Of a stretch of 64,000 nt of DNA, positions 11,434-22,407 are shown piece by piece. Below the pieces are notes generated by a model. It had not been told where the DNA came from. It did no database searches and saw nothing but the letters and a program-made list of their open reading frames with translations. Numbering within the stretch: the stretch's first letter is position 1; the number at the start of each line of letters is the position of its first letter. Position numbers and translations under genes: made by a program. Origin of the DNA: Brachionus koreanus (Eukaryota > Rotifera > Eurotatoria > Ploima > Brachionidae); the NCBI GenBank assembly GCA_016987375.1, contig PJRA01000016.1:539331-603330 (forward strand), in the 5' to 3' direction.

Positions 11434-14400
11434 TCATCTAAGTGCTAAGCTGCGTGTGGTTGTTAATAAATTGTAAAAATTTATTTTTTCCTCAATGCTA
11501 TCGAAACTAATAAAATATTCGCCGTAGTTTTTAGCTTTTACCATTATTACATGAGAATACCCTTAAATCAAAAAGTCAATTTAAATTTTTTAACGCAAAA
11601 AAAAAAAAAAAAAAAAAAGAAAAAAGCTACTTTTGGTATCAGCCATGTCGTTTACTTCAAAATTATAAAAGCTATCAATTAATTCCATGTGAATAAATGC
11701 CTCCTCGCTGTGTCTGGTAAAAATTTTAATTTGACTTTTTTTTTTCTTGTTTATTCAAATAATTAAATTACTTAATGAAAGGAAAATTTTGATAGATTTT
11801 TATTGCAATGAGAAATCCGTCATTAAACAGAAAACAAGCTATTTCGTTTGAAAATTTCATTGTAACTCGATTGAGCATTACTGCTTTTTGCTCTTTGATT
11901 AAGTATCTTCCAGGCTTTAACAAATCCTTAATTTTTTTTCAATGTTTATTTTTCTCATTTTTGTTTGTTTTATTTTCTTTTTATTTTACCGGAGAGCCGA
12001 GCACCATTTTTTGAATCTGCTGCATCCGATATTTTTTCTCAACCCTTTCTTGCAGCTTTGAAAATAATTGATTAGTAAAAAATTTTAGTTTTTGTTGTTG
12101 TTTTTGTTGACTACTTGTTTAACGTAGAGATAAATTTCTCTCAGCTTGTTCAAAACCTTCATGATGTAAGCTTGATCTTGGTGTTCCTTGGGCGTATGAA
12201 GCTGCAATGATGCCATAATGCTGATGTATTCTTTGATCCTTAGCCATGGCAATGACATCAACTCTTGAAGCCTGAAATAATATAATATATTTCTAAATGA
12301 TATATTTGAAAAGCCTTTTTTTTAAATTATTGTACAATTCAAATCGGTCAAAAATTTTGCTTTTTGATAAATTAAAATCTACTAAAACAAAGTATAAAAT
12401 TTTCAATTTTTTTATAGGGGTTAAATCAGTAATCAATTTAAATCTTTTTGATGCTCTATTTTTGTCCTTTTCCTTAACATAAGAAAAAATATTAGAAATA
12501 AAAAAGTTGTTGCAGCTTTTTTTTATTAGATTTATTTTAATTTTGTGAACTTTAATTTTTAAAAAAAAGAAAAAAGTTATGTTCATTTTGTATTTGAATT
12601 AAACGATATTTTCTTTTATTTCTTTCAGTTTCAGTTCAAAATAGAAAATCACCTGACATTGGATCCTCAGGGAGAACCAGGCGCGTATAACTTAAAAAAA
12701 TTTCAACCTAAGAAACACCATAATTATAATTAAAAAAACTGAAAATCAAATTAATTAAAAAACGAGTCTGGCAAATGAAGGTGTGTTAAATTTGGATTTG
12801 GATTCATCCAGTTCTTGGCTTATATAATTTTTCTAATTTTTTTCCCTTTCATTTCTATGATTCACTTTTGTAATTTAAGTCAAGAGTGCTTTTTGAAATT
12901 CATGCTTAGGATTCAACTATATAGGATAATTATTTTTGAAAACTAATTGTTTCTTAGCTAATATAATTAATTTTGCTTTAAAAATTAATCTAAAGTCAAA
13001 ACTTTCAATTCAATTATTCTACTTTCTTCAAATGCAACAATTTTTAGTTTAGAATTTTTTTGATAAATTTTAAAATTTTTAGGCAATGAAAATTAAGTCT
13101 ATTTGAAAACGAAATTTGTTTTGCGAATATTTAACTTGTCTGTTAGTTAGATTAAACATTTTGTCCTTATAAAGAAAAATAAATTTTATAATAATCATAA
13201 CACTAAAATTAAATAAAACAAAGTTATAAATAGTTTTTCTTTTTATTTAATGGTGTTTTTGACCAAATGTAAAAAAAAAGTATTAAATGCAATTTTCACT
13301 CTGTTTTTTTTTAATTGTATTTAGATTTAGATTAAAAAAATAACATTAATATTTTAAAAAAAGTGCAATATTCATTATTTTACATTTTTTTGGGTAAAGC
13401 TTTATTTTTTTAAATGGGCCTTTTGTTAAATAAGTCTTAATATAAGTAATAATACTTTATATATGTCTTTATATTATATAAGTCTGTAGTTTCAGACCCT
13501 TCTGGTCAACAAAAAAATTTTTTTACTCTTCCTCCACTATTAATTTGAGTAACACTAGGTTTTCATATACGTAGAATTCAACAAGAAGATACTGTGGAAG
13601 TTTTGCATCGCGCCAAATCTAAATTGATCATTGATATATTTTTGTGTTTTTTTTTATAAATTTTAATTTTAAAAAATAAAGGAAGAAATTTTGTTCAATT
13701 TTATTCGAATTTCACAATACCTTATAAATTTTATTATAGAAAATATTTTCAACATTAGAAAGCCCGAAGGATTTTTTAGAGCTCTTTTTGAAAAATTAAA
13801 ATTCAAATATTTTTTGTTAGAAATATAATTTTATAAAATAGCTTTTAAAAAAAAATACATTCATTTTTTTGCCATTAACAAAATTAATTAATTTTCAGAA
13901 AAAATTTTAATTTAATCTGTCATTGTAACTAAATTTAATTAAAAATCAGCCGAGCTTTCTCGTGTTAAAGAAAATTTTGAATTCAAGCTTAATTTTGTAA
14001 GTCTGCAAAGATCTGCAAAAACAACAGCAAAGTAAAAAATTTTGATCAGAACATTTAATATTATTTGTTCTCAAAACAAAAGTTAATAAATTTAATTAAA
14101 TTTTTAATTATAAGAGCACAAATAATAAAAAAAGTAGTAGCCTTTTTAAAAAAAATAATTCTAATTTCATTTATATTGTTTGTTTTTTTTTTGTCAATTA
14201 GCTTTTATTTATCGTTGTTAAATATTAATTAGAATAAAGTCAATCGAGAAAAAATAAAGTAATTTTAAAAAAAAAGAGTAAAATCCCACCTCATCATGTT
14301 TGTTAAATTAGTATTGTCGATTGGTATGAGAAATTCTCTAAATTGAGGATTGGTAGAAATTAATTTGTCAAGTGTTGTTATAATGGAATCGCTATTATTT

Positions 14401-17400
14401 GCGTAATTGATTATTAAATCAGAATTTTTGGTAAATTTAACCATTATGTCAGCAATGCAACAACTAAAATTCCAATTATGGATTCTATCATTGAAATCGC
14501 TGACCATTTCTCTTGATTCATTAAAATTTAAAAAAAATTTTATCCCCAAAATATTAGCAAAATTTACTTGGATATTTGATACAAGCTATTTATTTCAGTA
14601 AAAAGCATATTTAAAACGGATTGAGAAATTATAATTCTAAAAAAATAAAAATATTCAAAAGAAAATTATATTTTTTAATTTCATATACTTGTTGCCGGAC
14701 TCAAAGCAAGCTTTTAGAGGTTTAACATAGTATTTTTGTATAATTTCTAGATATTTTAGATAATCTATTTCGGTTTTGACAAGCTCAAGAACAATCTGAG
14801 TTCTCATATTCTGTTCCAATGACTCGGCATCATTTTTCTATCAAAAATTTAGATAAACTTGACAAACAAAACTGAAAAAAATAATTACTATTTTAATAAA
14901 ATTGGCAAGAGCTTGATCAGCTTTGAGAGAATTGTCTGGCTGTTCGCATTTTTCATTTTCTTCTTGGCTCATTTTTTTACCAATTTCATCTGAGACTCTA
15001 GAAAAAAATTCTTTTTTATCTTTAGCTTCTTCAGCAGCACAAACAAGCATCTCTTTGAGTTCAGACTGAAAGTTGATGTCCATTAAAAATTGATTTTTGC
15101 TCAAACAGTTACTAATCAAAGCTCCATTAAGTTTATTAAGAGTCATTTGATCCATCTCAGGTAAGTATCCATTCATGACTAAATCGCGGACTCGATCATG
15201 GGCGTCTTCAATTATATCACTGTATTTAATCCATAAATTGACTTTACTCTCAACAAAATAATCATTTAAAGGACTTGTTTCAATATCTGGCGAATTTAGC
15301 CATTTACCCTTTACTTTATAAAAAAAAAATAAATTTTTTTAAAAATTATTTTTGAATTTTAAAAAATACTTACAAAATTTATAGTTGTATTTAAAACCGG
15401 CAGGAGCTCTCAATATTAAGCTGGTTAGTTCATATAGATTATCCAGGAGTTCAAGTCCATCAACTTTATTTAGAAAAATTTTAAAGTGTTTTATAAAAAA
15501 AATTTAATTGTCTAAATTTGAATCAAAGGTCTGAGCATAGGCATAGGTAAATTTTGAACAACTTTTTATCCTTTTATCTTTGATTTTTATCCAATTTTAA
15601 ATTGTAAATTCGATCAAAAATAATGTGAAATTAATTTTTCTATTTTACTTATTGGGAGTCCAATCGATTGATGAAATTTAAAAATGACAATATCAGAAAA
15701 AAAAAATTTTTAAGTCAAAAATTTTATTTAAAGTTGAAAAATGCATTTTAAGAATAATATATGTTGATCAAAAAAATATTTAAAACTTTTTAGAAACTTG
15801 AGCTATAAATTAATTTTTGTTTTTATTTTTTCTTGGTTAACACTTTGTCTTATTCATTAAATTTTTTATTTTTCAAACATCGCCTTCTAGACATTAACTG
15901 AAATAAAAAGAATTCAATTGAAAAAATTTAGTCATTTTGAAGAGATTTGCAATTACCAATGTTGCGCTATATTATATTTACAAAAATAGTAATAACTTTT
16001 AGATAAAAAAGAGGAATAACCATTTTTAGAATTCATTTTTGCTCTATTTTTTTAGCACCAAATTTCACAAGACTGAATAAAATTTTTTTTTTTTGTTAAA
16101 AAAATTTACCTGAACTTCCAAGTGGTGCAAAAAAGTCAAATGTACAATCTTCTAAATTGATTAATTTGTCTCTAAGCTTCATGAAAAATGCGCTCAATTC
16201 TTCACTATTAACATTGAATTTATACATAATGCTGTCCTTTGTCAAACAAACTTGACCAGGCTTTTCAAAATGAGTTATAAATGCGATAGATCTAGTGAAA
16301 AAGAGATAGAATATTTCTAAGCCAAATTTCGTATATTGTTACTTGACTAATTTGCCATTGAGGGTTTTTTCTACATTGAAAAGCAAACTTTGCAAATTAT
16401 CAGAGTCAAAGTCGTACAAAATGGGCACAATGTCATTCTTCAATGCATCCAATAGAACCTATATTGAATAATTAATAATTTCATTCTAAAAGAATAGAAT
16501 TTATTACAGTTGAGCATGGAATCTTAGAACTTAAAAGAACAAGTCTTGTTGACTGATCAAATTTTTTGCTTGTGGACACAGAATTGGATAAAAAGTGTGA
16601 ATTTTGAGCTTCTTTGTAAGTCAAATAGGCGTTAAAGCTAGATTCAGTCAGACTCCTGAAGAAAAAAAAAAAAATTTTTTAAATTTAAAAATTTAATTTT
16701 TTCACTGCATACGTTGCAAATAGGTCCGACTCTGATTTTCTCATTGTTTTGTAATGAGATTTAACATCAGAAAAATGTGCTGGTAGGCTTTTTCTAAAAT
16801 CTAAAAGCATATTCTCGTTGATAGACTTGGATTGCCCCAGTGTTTTAAGACTTGGACGCAATGATTCTTTGGGAAAACCGAATGCTGTTGCGTACAAAGA
16901 GTTAACTTCATTGTCTAGCCTTGGTTTATTTGGATTAGTCGATATTGAGTAAAGATATTTGTCTAATTTTTTCAAATCTTTTGGCATTTTGTTAGCTGGT
17001 GACCATGGTTTGCGTGATGCAATTAAATGAGCTAAAAAATATTTTTTAAATTTGAATTGAATAAAAAAATTTTATTTTAATTTCTACTCTTTTCTTCTGG
17101 CTCTAAGACTCTTTTAACAGTTTGATATAAATATTTATTTTTTTCATTATCCGTTAATTCACGGTGATAAAGACTTTTCCTAAATTCATAAGCAGCGCTC
17201 TTTAAAAAAATTGATTATTTTAATTAATAAAAATTTTTTTTAAATATTTAAAGACTTTATTTAATGGTTTTGCCTGAATTCTTCTGATAGATTCAACATA
17301 GTGGGCTTTCCAGCATCCGAATTCACGCTCGGTAGGCTTGTATGGTAAATACCAACCAAATTTTAGACATTTAGGCATCCAAACTTCTTCCTAGACAAAA

Positions 17401-17986
17401 AGAAAAAAATTTTTTTTATTTAAAAATCATTTATTGTTTCACTTGTTCAGACAAATGTTTCCAGTGAGAGGACACTTGTGCGCATCTGGCCAGGTCTTTG
17501 GGAGACAGAAATGAAAATATATAAGCAGACAAATATTTGGGCAGTACAGTAGTAAAATCTTTGCGCTCACAAACGCCAATGTCATTTAAAGTGTCTTCTA
17601 GAAAGCATATTTGTGTCGGATTACAGCGTGACAATACATTAAGCAAAAACCATTTTCGTTGTTTATCACTCCACAAATCAAACTAAACAAATTTATAAAA
17701 TTTTTTTTTTTAATTTTTTTTCTTACTAACCCAATTACAAACCAATTCAACTCTTTCCTCAAAAATCTTGAAAAAAAATTTTTAAATTTTTTTAAAAAAA
17801 TTCTTATTTTACTATTCGATTCGAGGCGCGATCTTTAAGCGGCGTCCAGCTACTATTCACAGTTTTATATTTACTTGTCTCCAAATTGTATCTTTCATGT
17901 GCTTTTTTAAGCTTCGGAGCTATTTTTCCCAATACTTTAGAGTCATCATTTGTCAAATTTGCGATTGTTTTTTGAGTAATATACAT
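11434..17986 (-). CDS. ECT2L: ECT2-like F-box and DH-PH Rho guanine nucleotide exchange factor
   Basis: This protein joins an SCF-type F-box to a Dbl-homology/pleckstrin-homology module that would activate Rho-family GTPases. There are 19 exons: 17986-17813, 17766-17731, 17682-17443, 17390-17256, 17199-17088, 17031-16713, 16655-16508, 16458-16343, 16291-16110, 15463-15374, 15313-14889, 14837-14689, 14636-14568, 14511-14290, 12271-12115, 12055-11990, 11926-11772, 11713-11631 and 11561-11434, giving 1001 aa. The N-terminus has SSWTPLKDR, FEERVELVCNWFDLWSDKQ and the F-box core DFTTVLPKYLSAYIFSFLSP (about residues 110-150), as in FBXO16 and ECT2L. DH begins near residue 665 (LELVKTEIDYLKYLEIIQKY) and includes LMSLPWLRIKEYISIM and LQLHTPKEHQD. 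PH begins near residue 880 (PGRYLIKEQ, ACFLFNDGFLIA). F-box plus DH in one protein is specific to ECT2L. The last intron before the DH core spans 2 kb without a visible gene. The fourth intron has a weak GTCTTT donor. Human ECT2L is about 900 aa. Confidence 0.9.
12272..14289. other. 2-kb intron of ECT2L
   Basis: This intron interrupts the DH domain. Short open pieces near 12650-12700, 12770-12830 and 13500-13610 have partial splice-like ends, but none is needed: the flanking exons join in phase and match the family without a gap (NLTNMMR followed by LQELMSLPW). No repeat with clear ends is visible. Confidence 0.6.
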
Positions 17987-18142
17987 TTTTGATGCAAAAA
18001 TTTTTTTTTCTCGTTTTCTAATTCATTTATGTTACGCAATGTCAAATAGTTGCCTGGTTACACAATGTAGAATTAAGTGTTTTTAACTTTGCTTTGTATT
18101 AGTCAATTTTATTTTTGAAAAAAAAAAAATTTTTTAAAAATT

Positions 18143-18159
18143 CGTCCCTAGGTGGATTC

Positions 18160-18196
<37 letters not shown>

Positions 18197-18216
18197 GCCG
18201 ATTGCGCCATAGAGAC
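18143..18216 (-). tRNA. tRNA-Asn (GTT anticodon)
   Basis: The minus strand folds as a standard 74-nt cytosolic tRNA without intron. The acceptor stem pairs GTCTCTA with TAGGGAC (one G-U pair) and the discriminator base is G. Box A is TGGCGCAATCGG, the anticodon stem-loop is TCGGCTGTTAACCGA with anticodon GTT at 18182-18180, and the T arm is GGTGGTTCGAATCCACC (box B). It is nearly identical to animal tRNA-Asn genes. It lies between the divergent starts of ECT2L and the quinone reductase gene. Confidence 0.97.
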
Positions 18217-18491
18217 ACGATAATTCTCGAACATAAAAGGCCTGCTTGTTCTCAAAAACTCGATCAAATTTCATTTCCTGTTCGAATTTTCCTGTTTGTT
18301 TGAAACTAAAATTAAAAATTTTTGCATTGAAAAATTTTTCATAAATTAAGCATGCTTTATTTTTTGGGTTATCAAATAAATAAAAAAAAAAAATTTCTTT
18401 TGACGAAAATTTTACCTACAAAAAAGCTAATTTTATTTAAATTAGTGTTATTTTTTTTCTTTAAAATATGTCATAAGTATTTAAATTTTAT

Positions 18492-19190
18492 ATGAGTGAG
18501 AATAAAAAGACTGTTTTTGTCATATACTATTCTTTGTATGGACATGTGTACGAAATGGCCAAAGCTGTCTGTTCTGGTCTGGAAAAATCAGGTGTTCGTA
18601 GCAAAATTTTTCAGTTTGAAGAAACACATGATGAAATAATTCTTGGAAAAATGAGGGCAAAACCCAAAGACAAATCCATACCTGTTATAACCGCGGCTAA
18701 ATTAGTCGAAGCCGACGGTTTTTTGTTTGGTTTTCCGACCTTTTTTGGAACAATACCAGCACAAGTGAAAACTTTTTTCGACTCTTGTGAGGATTTATGG
18801 CTGAAATCATCATTGAGAAACAAATTTGTGGGAACTTTTTTTAGCTCAAGCTCAATAGGCCAAGGACAAGAGTCAACTACGTTCACATGTATGCCATTTT
18901 TCGCACATATGGGAATGATATATGTTCCGATTGGGAGTAAGCACAAGTTTTTATTGGACAACTCGATGGTACATGGTGGAAGTGTTTATGGTGCTGGTTG
19001 CATAGCTTTGTCGAGTAAACCTAGCAGCCAAGAACTCGAATTAGCTGAATTTCAGGGTATACTTAGACATAATAATTTAGTTTTTAATTTAATCATTTTC
19101 TTTTCAACAGGTATTGATTTTGGTAAAATTGTTTTCAGTTATGGCAACAAAAAACACGAAAAAAAATCTAAAATTTGCAGTGTAATTTAA
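18492..19190 (+). CDS. WrbA-type flavodoxin-like NAD(P)H:quinone oxidoreductase with C-terminal CaaX motif
   Basis: The product would be an FMN-binding quinone reductase that carries out two-electron quinone reduction. Exons are 18492-19056 and 19111-19190 (214 aa). The 54-nt intron has no in-frame stop, so an unspliced reading also stays open. Residues 7-20 (VFVIYYSLYGHVYE) carry the flavodoxin phosphate-binding loop SLYGH. GFLFGFPTFFGTIPAQVKTF and GTFFSSSSIGQGQE are the other FMN-contact blocks of the WrbA/Ycp4 family. After splicing, the end reads HEKKSKICSVI: a basic stretch followed by CSVI, which fits a prenylation (CaaX) signal and would place the enzyme on membranes. WrbA-type enzymes are widespread in bacteria, plants and fungi but uncommon in animals. 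The membrane location is inferred. Confidence 0.88.
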   Translation: MSENKKTVFVIYYSLYGHVYEMAKAVCSGLEKSGVRSKIFQFEETHDEIILGKMRAKPKDKSIPVITAAKLVEADGFLFGFPTFFGTIPAQVKTFFDSCEDLWLKSSLRNKFVGTFFSSSSIGQGQESTTFTCMPFFAHMGMIYVPIGSKHKFLLDNSMVHGGSVYGAGCIALSSKPSSQELELAEFQGILRHNNLVFNLIIFFSTGIDFGKIVFSYGNKKHEKKSKICSVI

Positions 19191-19973
19191 ACATCTCGCT
19201 TTTTATTTAGATTAAAAAATTAATTAAAAAAAAAAAATCTAAATAAATTTAATTCTATATTCAATTTATTATCATTAAATTAAATAATATTTTAATAGTT
19301 TATTTGCTATGCAGCATAGCAGTATATTATGAGCTCCAGTTGACATCGTTTACAAAGACTTAGCCAACGCTTTTTTTGAAAGGAAAGCTTGTTAACCTTG
19401 ATCATTACTCAGTCATTAGCTTATCAACTGATGCACAAAGATAACTAGGAATTATACTTTTCATGAATCTCAGAAGTAAGACGTTTCGAAATGTTGACCA
19501 GTACTTTTATTACCCAAGTCAGATCTTAATTTGATTTATAAGTGGGATTATCAACACGAAGATACATATATAAATATAGATTTCATTCTTAGAACTTCAG
19601 AATGTTCAATTACTTTAATGAAGCTAAAAACAAATCTAATAAAAAGGAAGTTTAATGCTAAACAAAAATATTTTCAAAAATAAAAGAAATCAATTAAACC
19701 ATAAATTTTTTGTTAATAATTAAATATATTATTTATTAAAATTTCAAGTCCCATGGACAAAATATAAAAAGTAGAAAAATAGAAAATTATGTAAATTGAA
19801 TTTAAAAAATCAGTCGTATCTAAAAAATAATTACTCACCTGTAAAAAAAAAACTAAAAAATATTATTTTCTCGCACAAAATAATAACTTGTTTGTAAAAA
19901 ATAATTAGTGTTCGAAAAGCATGTATATTATAGTTACTTAACTATAAAAAAATAATCATTTTATTGAAATATT

Positions 19974-20757
19974 GGGTCTTGTCCAATATGTGATCACTTT
20001 ATCACAAAATATGTGATCTTTTTAATAATGCTGGTTTTGTGAACAAGACTGATCACCAAATCGATTAAAGAAAAAAATTGAAATTAAGGAAAATATGTGA
20101 TCAAAGTTTTACTTAAAGTTTTATAAAAAAAAATTTAACTGAAAATTAAACCGAGTGTTTCTTAGCGATATGGAGTTTGACACCGCTTTAAACTCATTAC
20201 TCTACCAAATTTTTTGCAGTAAGATTTATAGCATTTCTGATCTTTTTGGACTAAGCCAATCTTAGCTATTTTCTCAAAAAGTTTTAAATCTTCACTTTCA
20301 GATGAATCCATTTTTTAATATTTTATTCAAGACATTCAAAGTTTTATATACTTCAGTTCTCAAGCTAAGTAAGCGTAATAATGATTATATAAAAAAAAAT
20401 TCAAAACTGAAGCACTTAATTTATATTTTAATATGTCATCTTTTTATCAAGAAAAGTTGATGAGAATAGTTTATATTTTAATGCTCAATATATAATATAT
20501 AAAATAAAGATAAATTTGATCACATATTTTGTATAATTTTATAAAACTTTAAATGAAACTTTGATCATAAAAATAAAAACATTGATCACATAAATAAAAA
20601 ATATGGATCACAAAAGATTTTTCCTTGATTTCAATTTTTATTTTTTTGATCACATATTGTGTGATCATCGATTTGGTGATCAGTCTTGTTCACAAAACCA
20701 GCATTATTAAAAAGATCACATATTTCGTGATCAAGTTGCACATATTGGACAAGACCC
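19974..20757. mobile_element. Fold-back DNA transposon, 784 bp, 8-bp target duplication, possible Merlin/ISXO2-type
   Basis: Both ends read GGGTCTTGTCCAATATGTG inward (the right end has a short insertion and substitutions). The arms keep pairing inward through GATCA-rich sequence, including GGTTTTGTGAACAAGACTGA. The flanks are the exact 8-mer GAAATATT at 19966-19973 and 20758-20765. The centre holds a 49-codon frame on the minus strand (see separate entry). Target duplication length and the Cys-rich peptide suggest a deleted Merlin-type (IS1595/ISXO2-like) transposon, but this superfamily call is an inference. Confidence 0.85.
20162..20311 (-). pseudogene. Short reading frame inside the fold-back element, possible transposase N-terminus
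   Basis: The frame encodes 49 aa starting MDSSESEDLKLFEKIAKIGL and then QKDQKCYKSYCKKFGRVMSL, ending at a TAA after RCQTPYR. The acidic start, the spaced cysteines and the basic segment resemble the region just before or within the zinc-ribbon of ISXO2/IS1595-like transposases, where intact proteins continue with further cysteines and a DDE core. Nothing of a DDE core is present here. Composition is clearly more coding-like than the surrounding AT-rich arms. It could instead be a chance frame or a short peptide of unknown role. Confidence 0.4.
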
Positions 20758-21873
20758 GAAATATTAGTATGTTTAACCTCTATAATTTTTCAATAACACC
20801 TAAAATAAGTAAATAATAGCAGAAATAATTTTTTAAACAATAACAAGTACAAGATGATGCCTTTATTAGATCTGACAATTCATCAAATTCAAAATTTAAT
20901 TTATTATAAAATCCCTTTGCATAATCCATATTAGGGTTATACTTTACTTCACATTTAGCTAAAAGATAAATGATGGTATTTGGGACTTTTTTTATTAGTT
21001 TTTTTTGTTTGTTAAAAAAGACAATGCAATGACCAGTCTTGGTCATTCAAATCATATTCTGTACAAAAAATCTTTTCTTTTATAGTATATTACTTATAGT
21101 ATTTAAACTAATTTATTATTTTTTACATCAAACTGGTTATTTTTTAGAAAAAATAGTAAAAATAAATAAATAAAATACATAATTTATCATGCTCTTTTTT
21201 TTAACACTATACTTATTAAAATTAACTTGTGAGTTATTATTTTTTAGATAGAGGTAATTATCGTCCATTGGATTAAGAAAGTGAAAGTTGATCAGACAAA
21301 CTGTGGTATATTTATACGTTAATTTAAATCAATATTTAAATATTATAAGAGAATAAATGTATTGATGAAAAGGATTCTGATGAATAAATTACTTTGCAGA
21401 ATTAAATTTGAAAGTGCAATTGGGGGATCTTGAATGTGATTATCAATTCAAAATATCATTTTAATTCAATGAGTTTATCTTTATATTTTATAATTAATCT
21501 TTAATTTAATCTTAATAGTTTTAATGTAACACGGTTAACATGTCATGTAAATTTAGGAAATATATAATTTTTGAAAAATATTTTCTCTAACGGGTGAAAC
21601 TTTTTTAAAATAAATAGATATATAAGATAAAAAACATTAATCATCAATTGCCATATAAAATAAAATCTAATTTAGATACTTATTTAAATATAAATTATTA
21701 TGACCTGGTCCTTTAGAGGAAAAAGTTTGTCGTAATTTTCGAATGTAATTGTTTGATGAAACCTAGTTTAAATTAAAATAAAATAGCTATTGTTTGATTT
21801 AATTGTTGCTGTCTGAAGAGGAGAATAGCAAAAAAAGAAAATCCAAATTAAATTCAAATTTTTTATTTAAATA

Positions 21874-22407
21874 TTAGTTGAAATGGGTCTTTCTGTCAAA
21901 AGAACTAGAGTAAAATTTTTGTCTGAGATCAATGCGAAATAGTTTAACTGGTTCATAGCGATTGCTCTCAAAACTATTTGACTCGAATGTTAAATCGGAC
22001 ATGTCAAAAATTGCTTCGTCATGTTCATTTTCTGCCTCTTTAAAAGTAGAATTAAAATTAAATATTTTAAATTCAGCTTCTAAATTTGAATTTTTTGACT
22101 TTGATTTTTTTACACAGGGCTTTTTCTCTTTGAACAAATCGGTTCTAAAATGTTTCCTATACTCTTGATGCATATCTAAATCTGGACATTTGCTAAAGCC
22201 GCATTCAATGTCGTATTGGTTGCGACGCTCAAAATCAGACAATGTTTCATAAGCATTTATAATTTGTTTGAACTTTTCTTCGGCAAATAAATTCTTGTTC
22301 TTGTCCGGGTGAAACTTTTTTGCCAATTTGTAATAGGCTTTTTTTATCTCATTTAAATTACTTGTGCTCTTGATGCCCAAAACAGAATACAGATTTTTAT
22401 TTTCCAT
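21874..22407 (-). CDS. J-domain (DnaJ/HSP40) co-chaperone
   Basis: This single-exon gene of 177 aa encodes an N-terminal J domain at about residues 5-68: [20 protein letters not shown], then the catalytic HPD at 33-35 in [10 protein letters not shown], then [14 protein letters not shown]. The HPD loop is intact, so it should stimulate an Hsp70 ATPase. The rest is charged and has no Gly/Phe-rich region, zinc fingers, membrane segment or signal peptide, so it is a class C (type III) member. The C-terminal half (KKSKSKN..., [13 protein letters not shown]) is not recognised, so I give no specific symbol. The start codon is the first Met and directly precedes the J domain. Confidence 0.85.
   Translation of the reverse strand: MENKNLYSVLGIKSTSNLNEIKKAYYKLAKKFHPDKNKNLFAEEKFKQIINAYETLSDFERRNQYDIECGFSKCPDLDMHQEYRKHFRTDLFKEKKPCVKKSKSKNSNLEAEFKIFNFNSTFKEAENEHDEAIFDMSDLTFESNSFESNRYEPVKLFRIDLRQKFYSSSFDRKTHFN

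Larger units (their letters stand above)
19191..21873. other. Intergenic region dominated by a fold-back element
   Basis: Apart from the 784-bp palindromic element at 19974-20757, this stretch has no recognisable gene. An open frame on the minus strand at 20780-21046 (88 codons) has AT-rich random-like composition and no family resemblance, so I do not call it. Confidence 0.5.

Noticed and set aside
12630..12830. Short minus-strand open pieces (such as SQELDESKSKFNTPSFARL) considered as extra DH-domain exons of ECT2L
   Set aside because: Exons 14290 and 12271 join in phase and match the family without them, and their splice signals do not fit.
18115..18303. 62-codon plus-strand frame over the tRNA gene
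   Set aside because: It overlaps the tRNA-Asn in antisense and has no independent support.
20780..21046. 88-codon minus-strand frame
   Set aside because: Random-like composition, no motif or family resemblance, and it sits at the edge of a transposon insertion.
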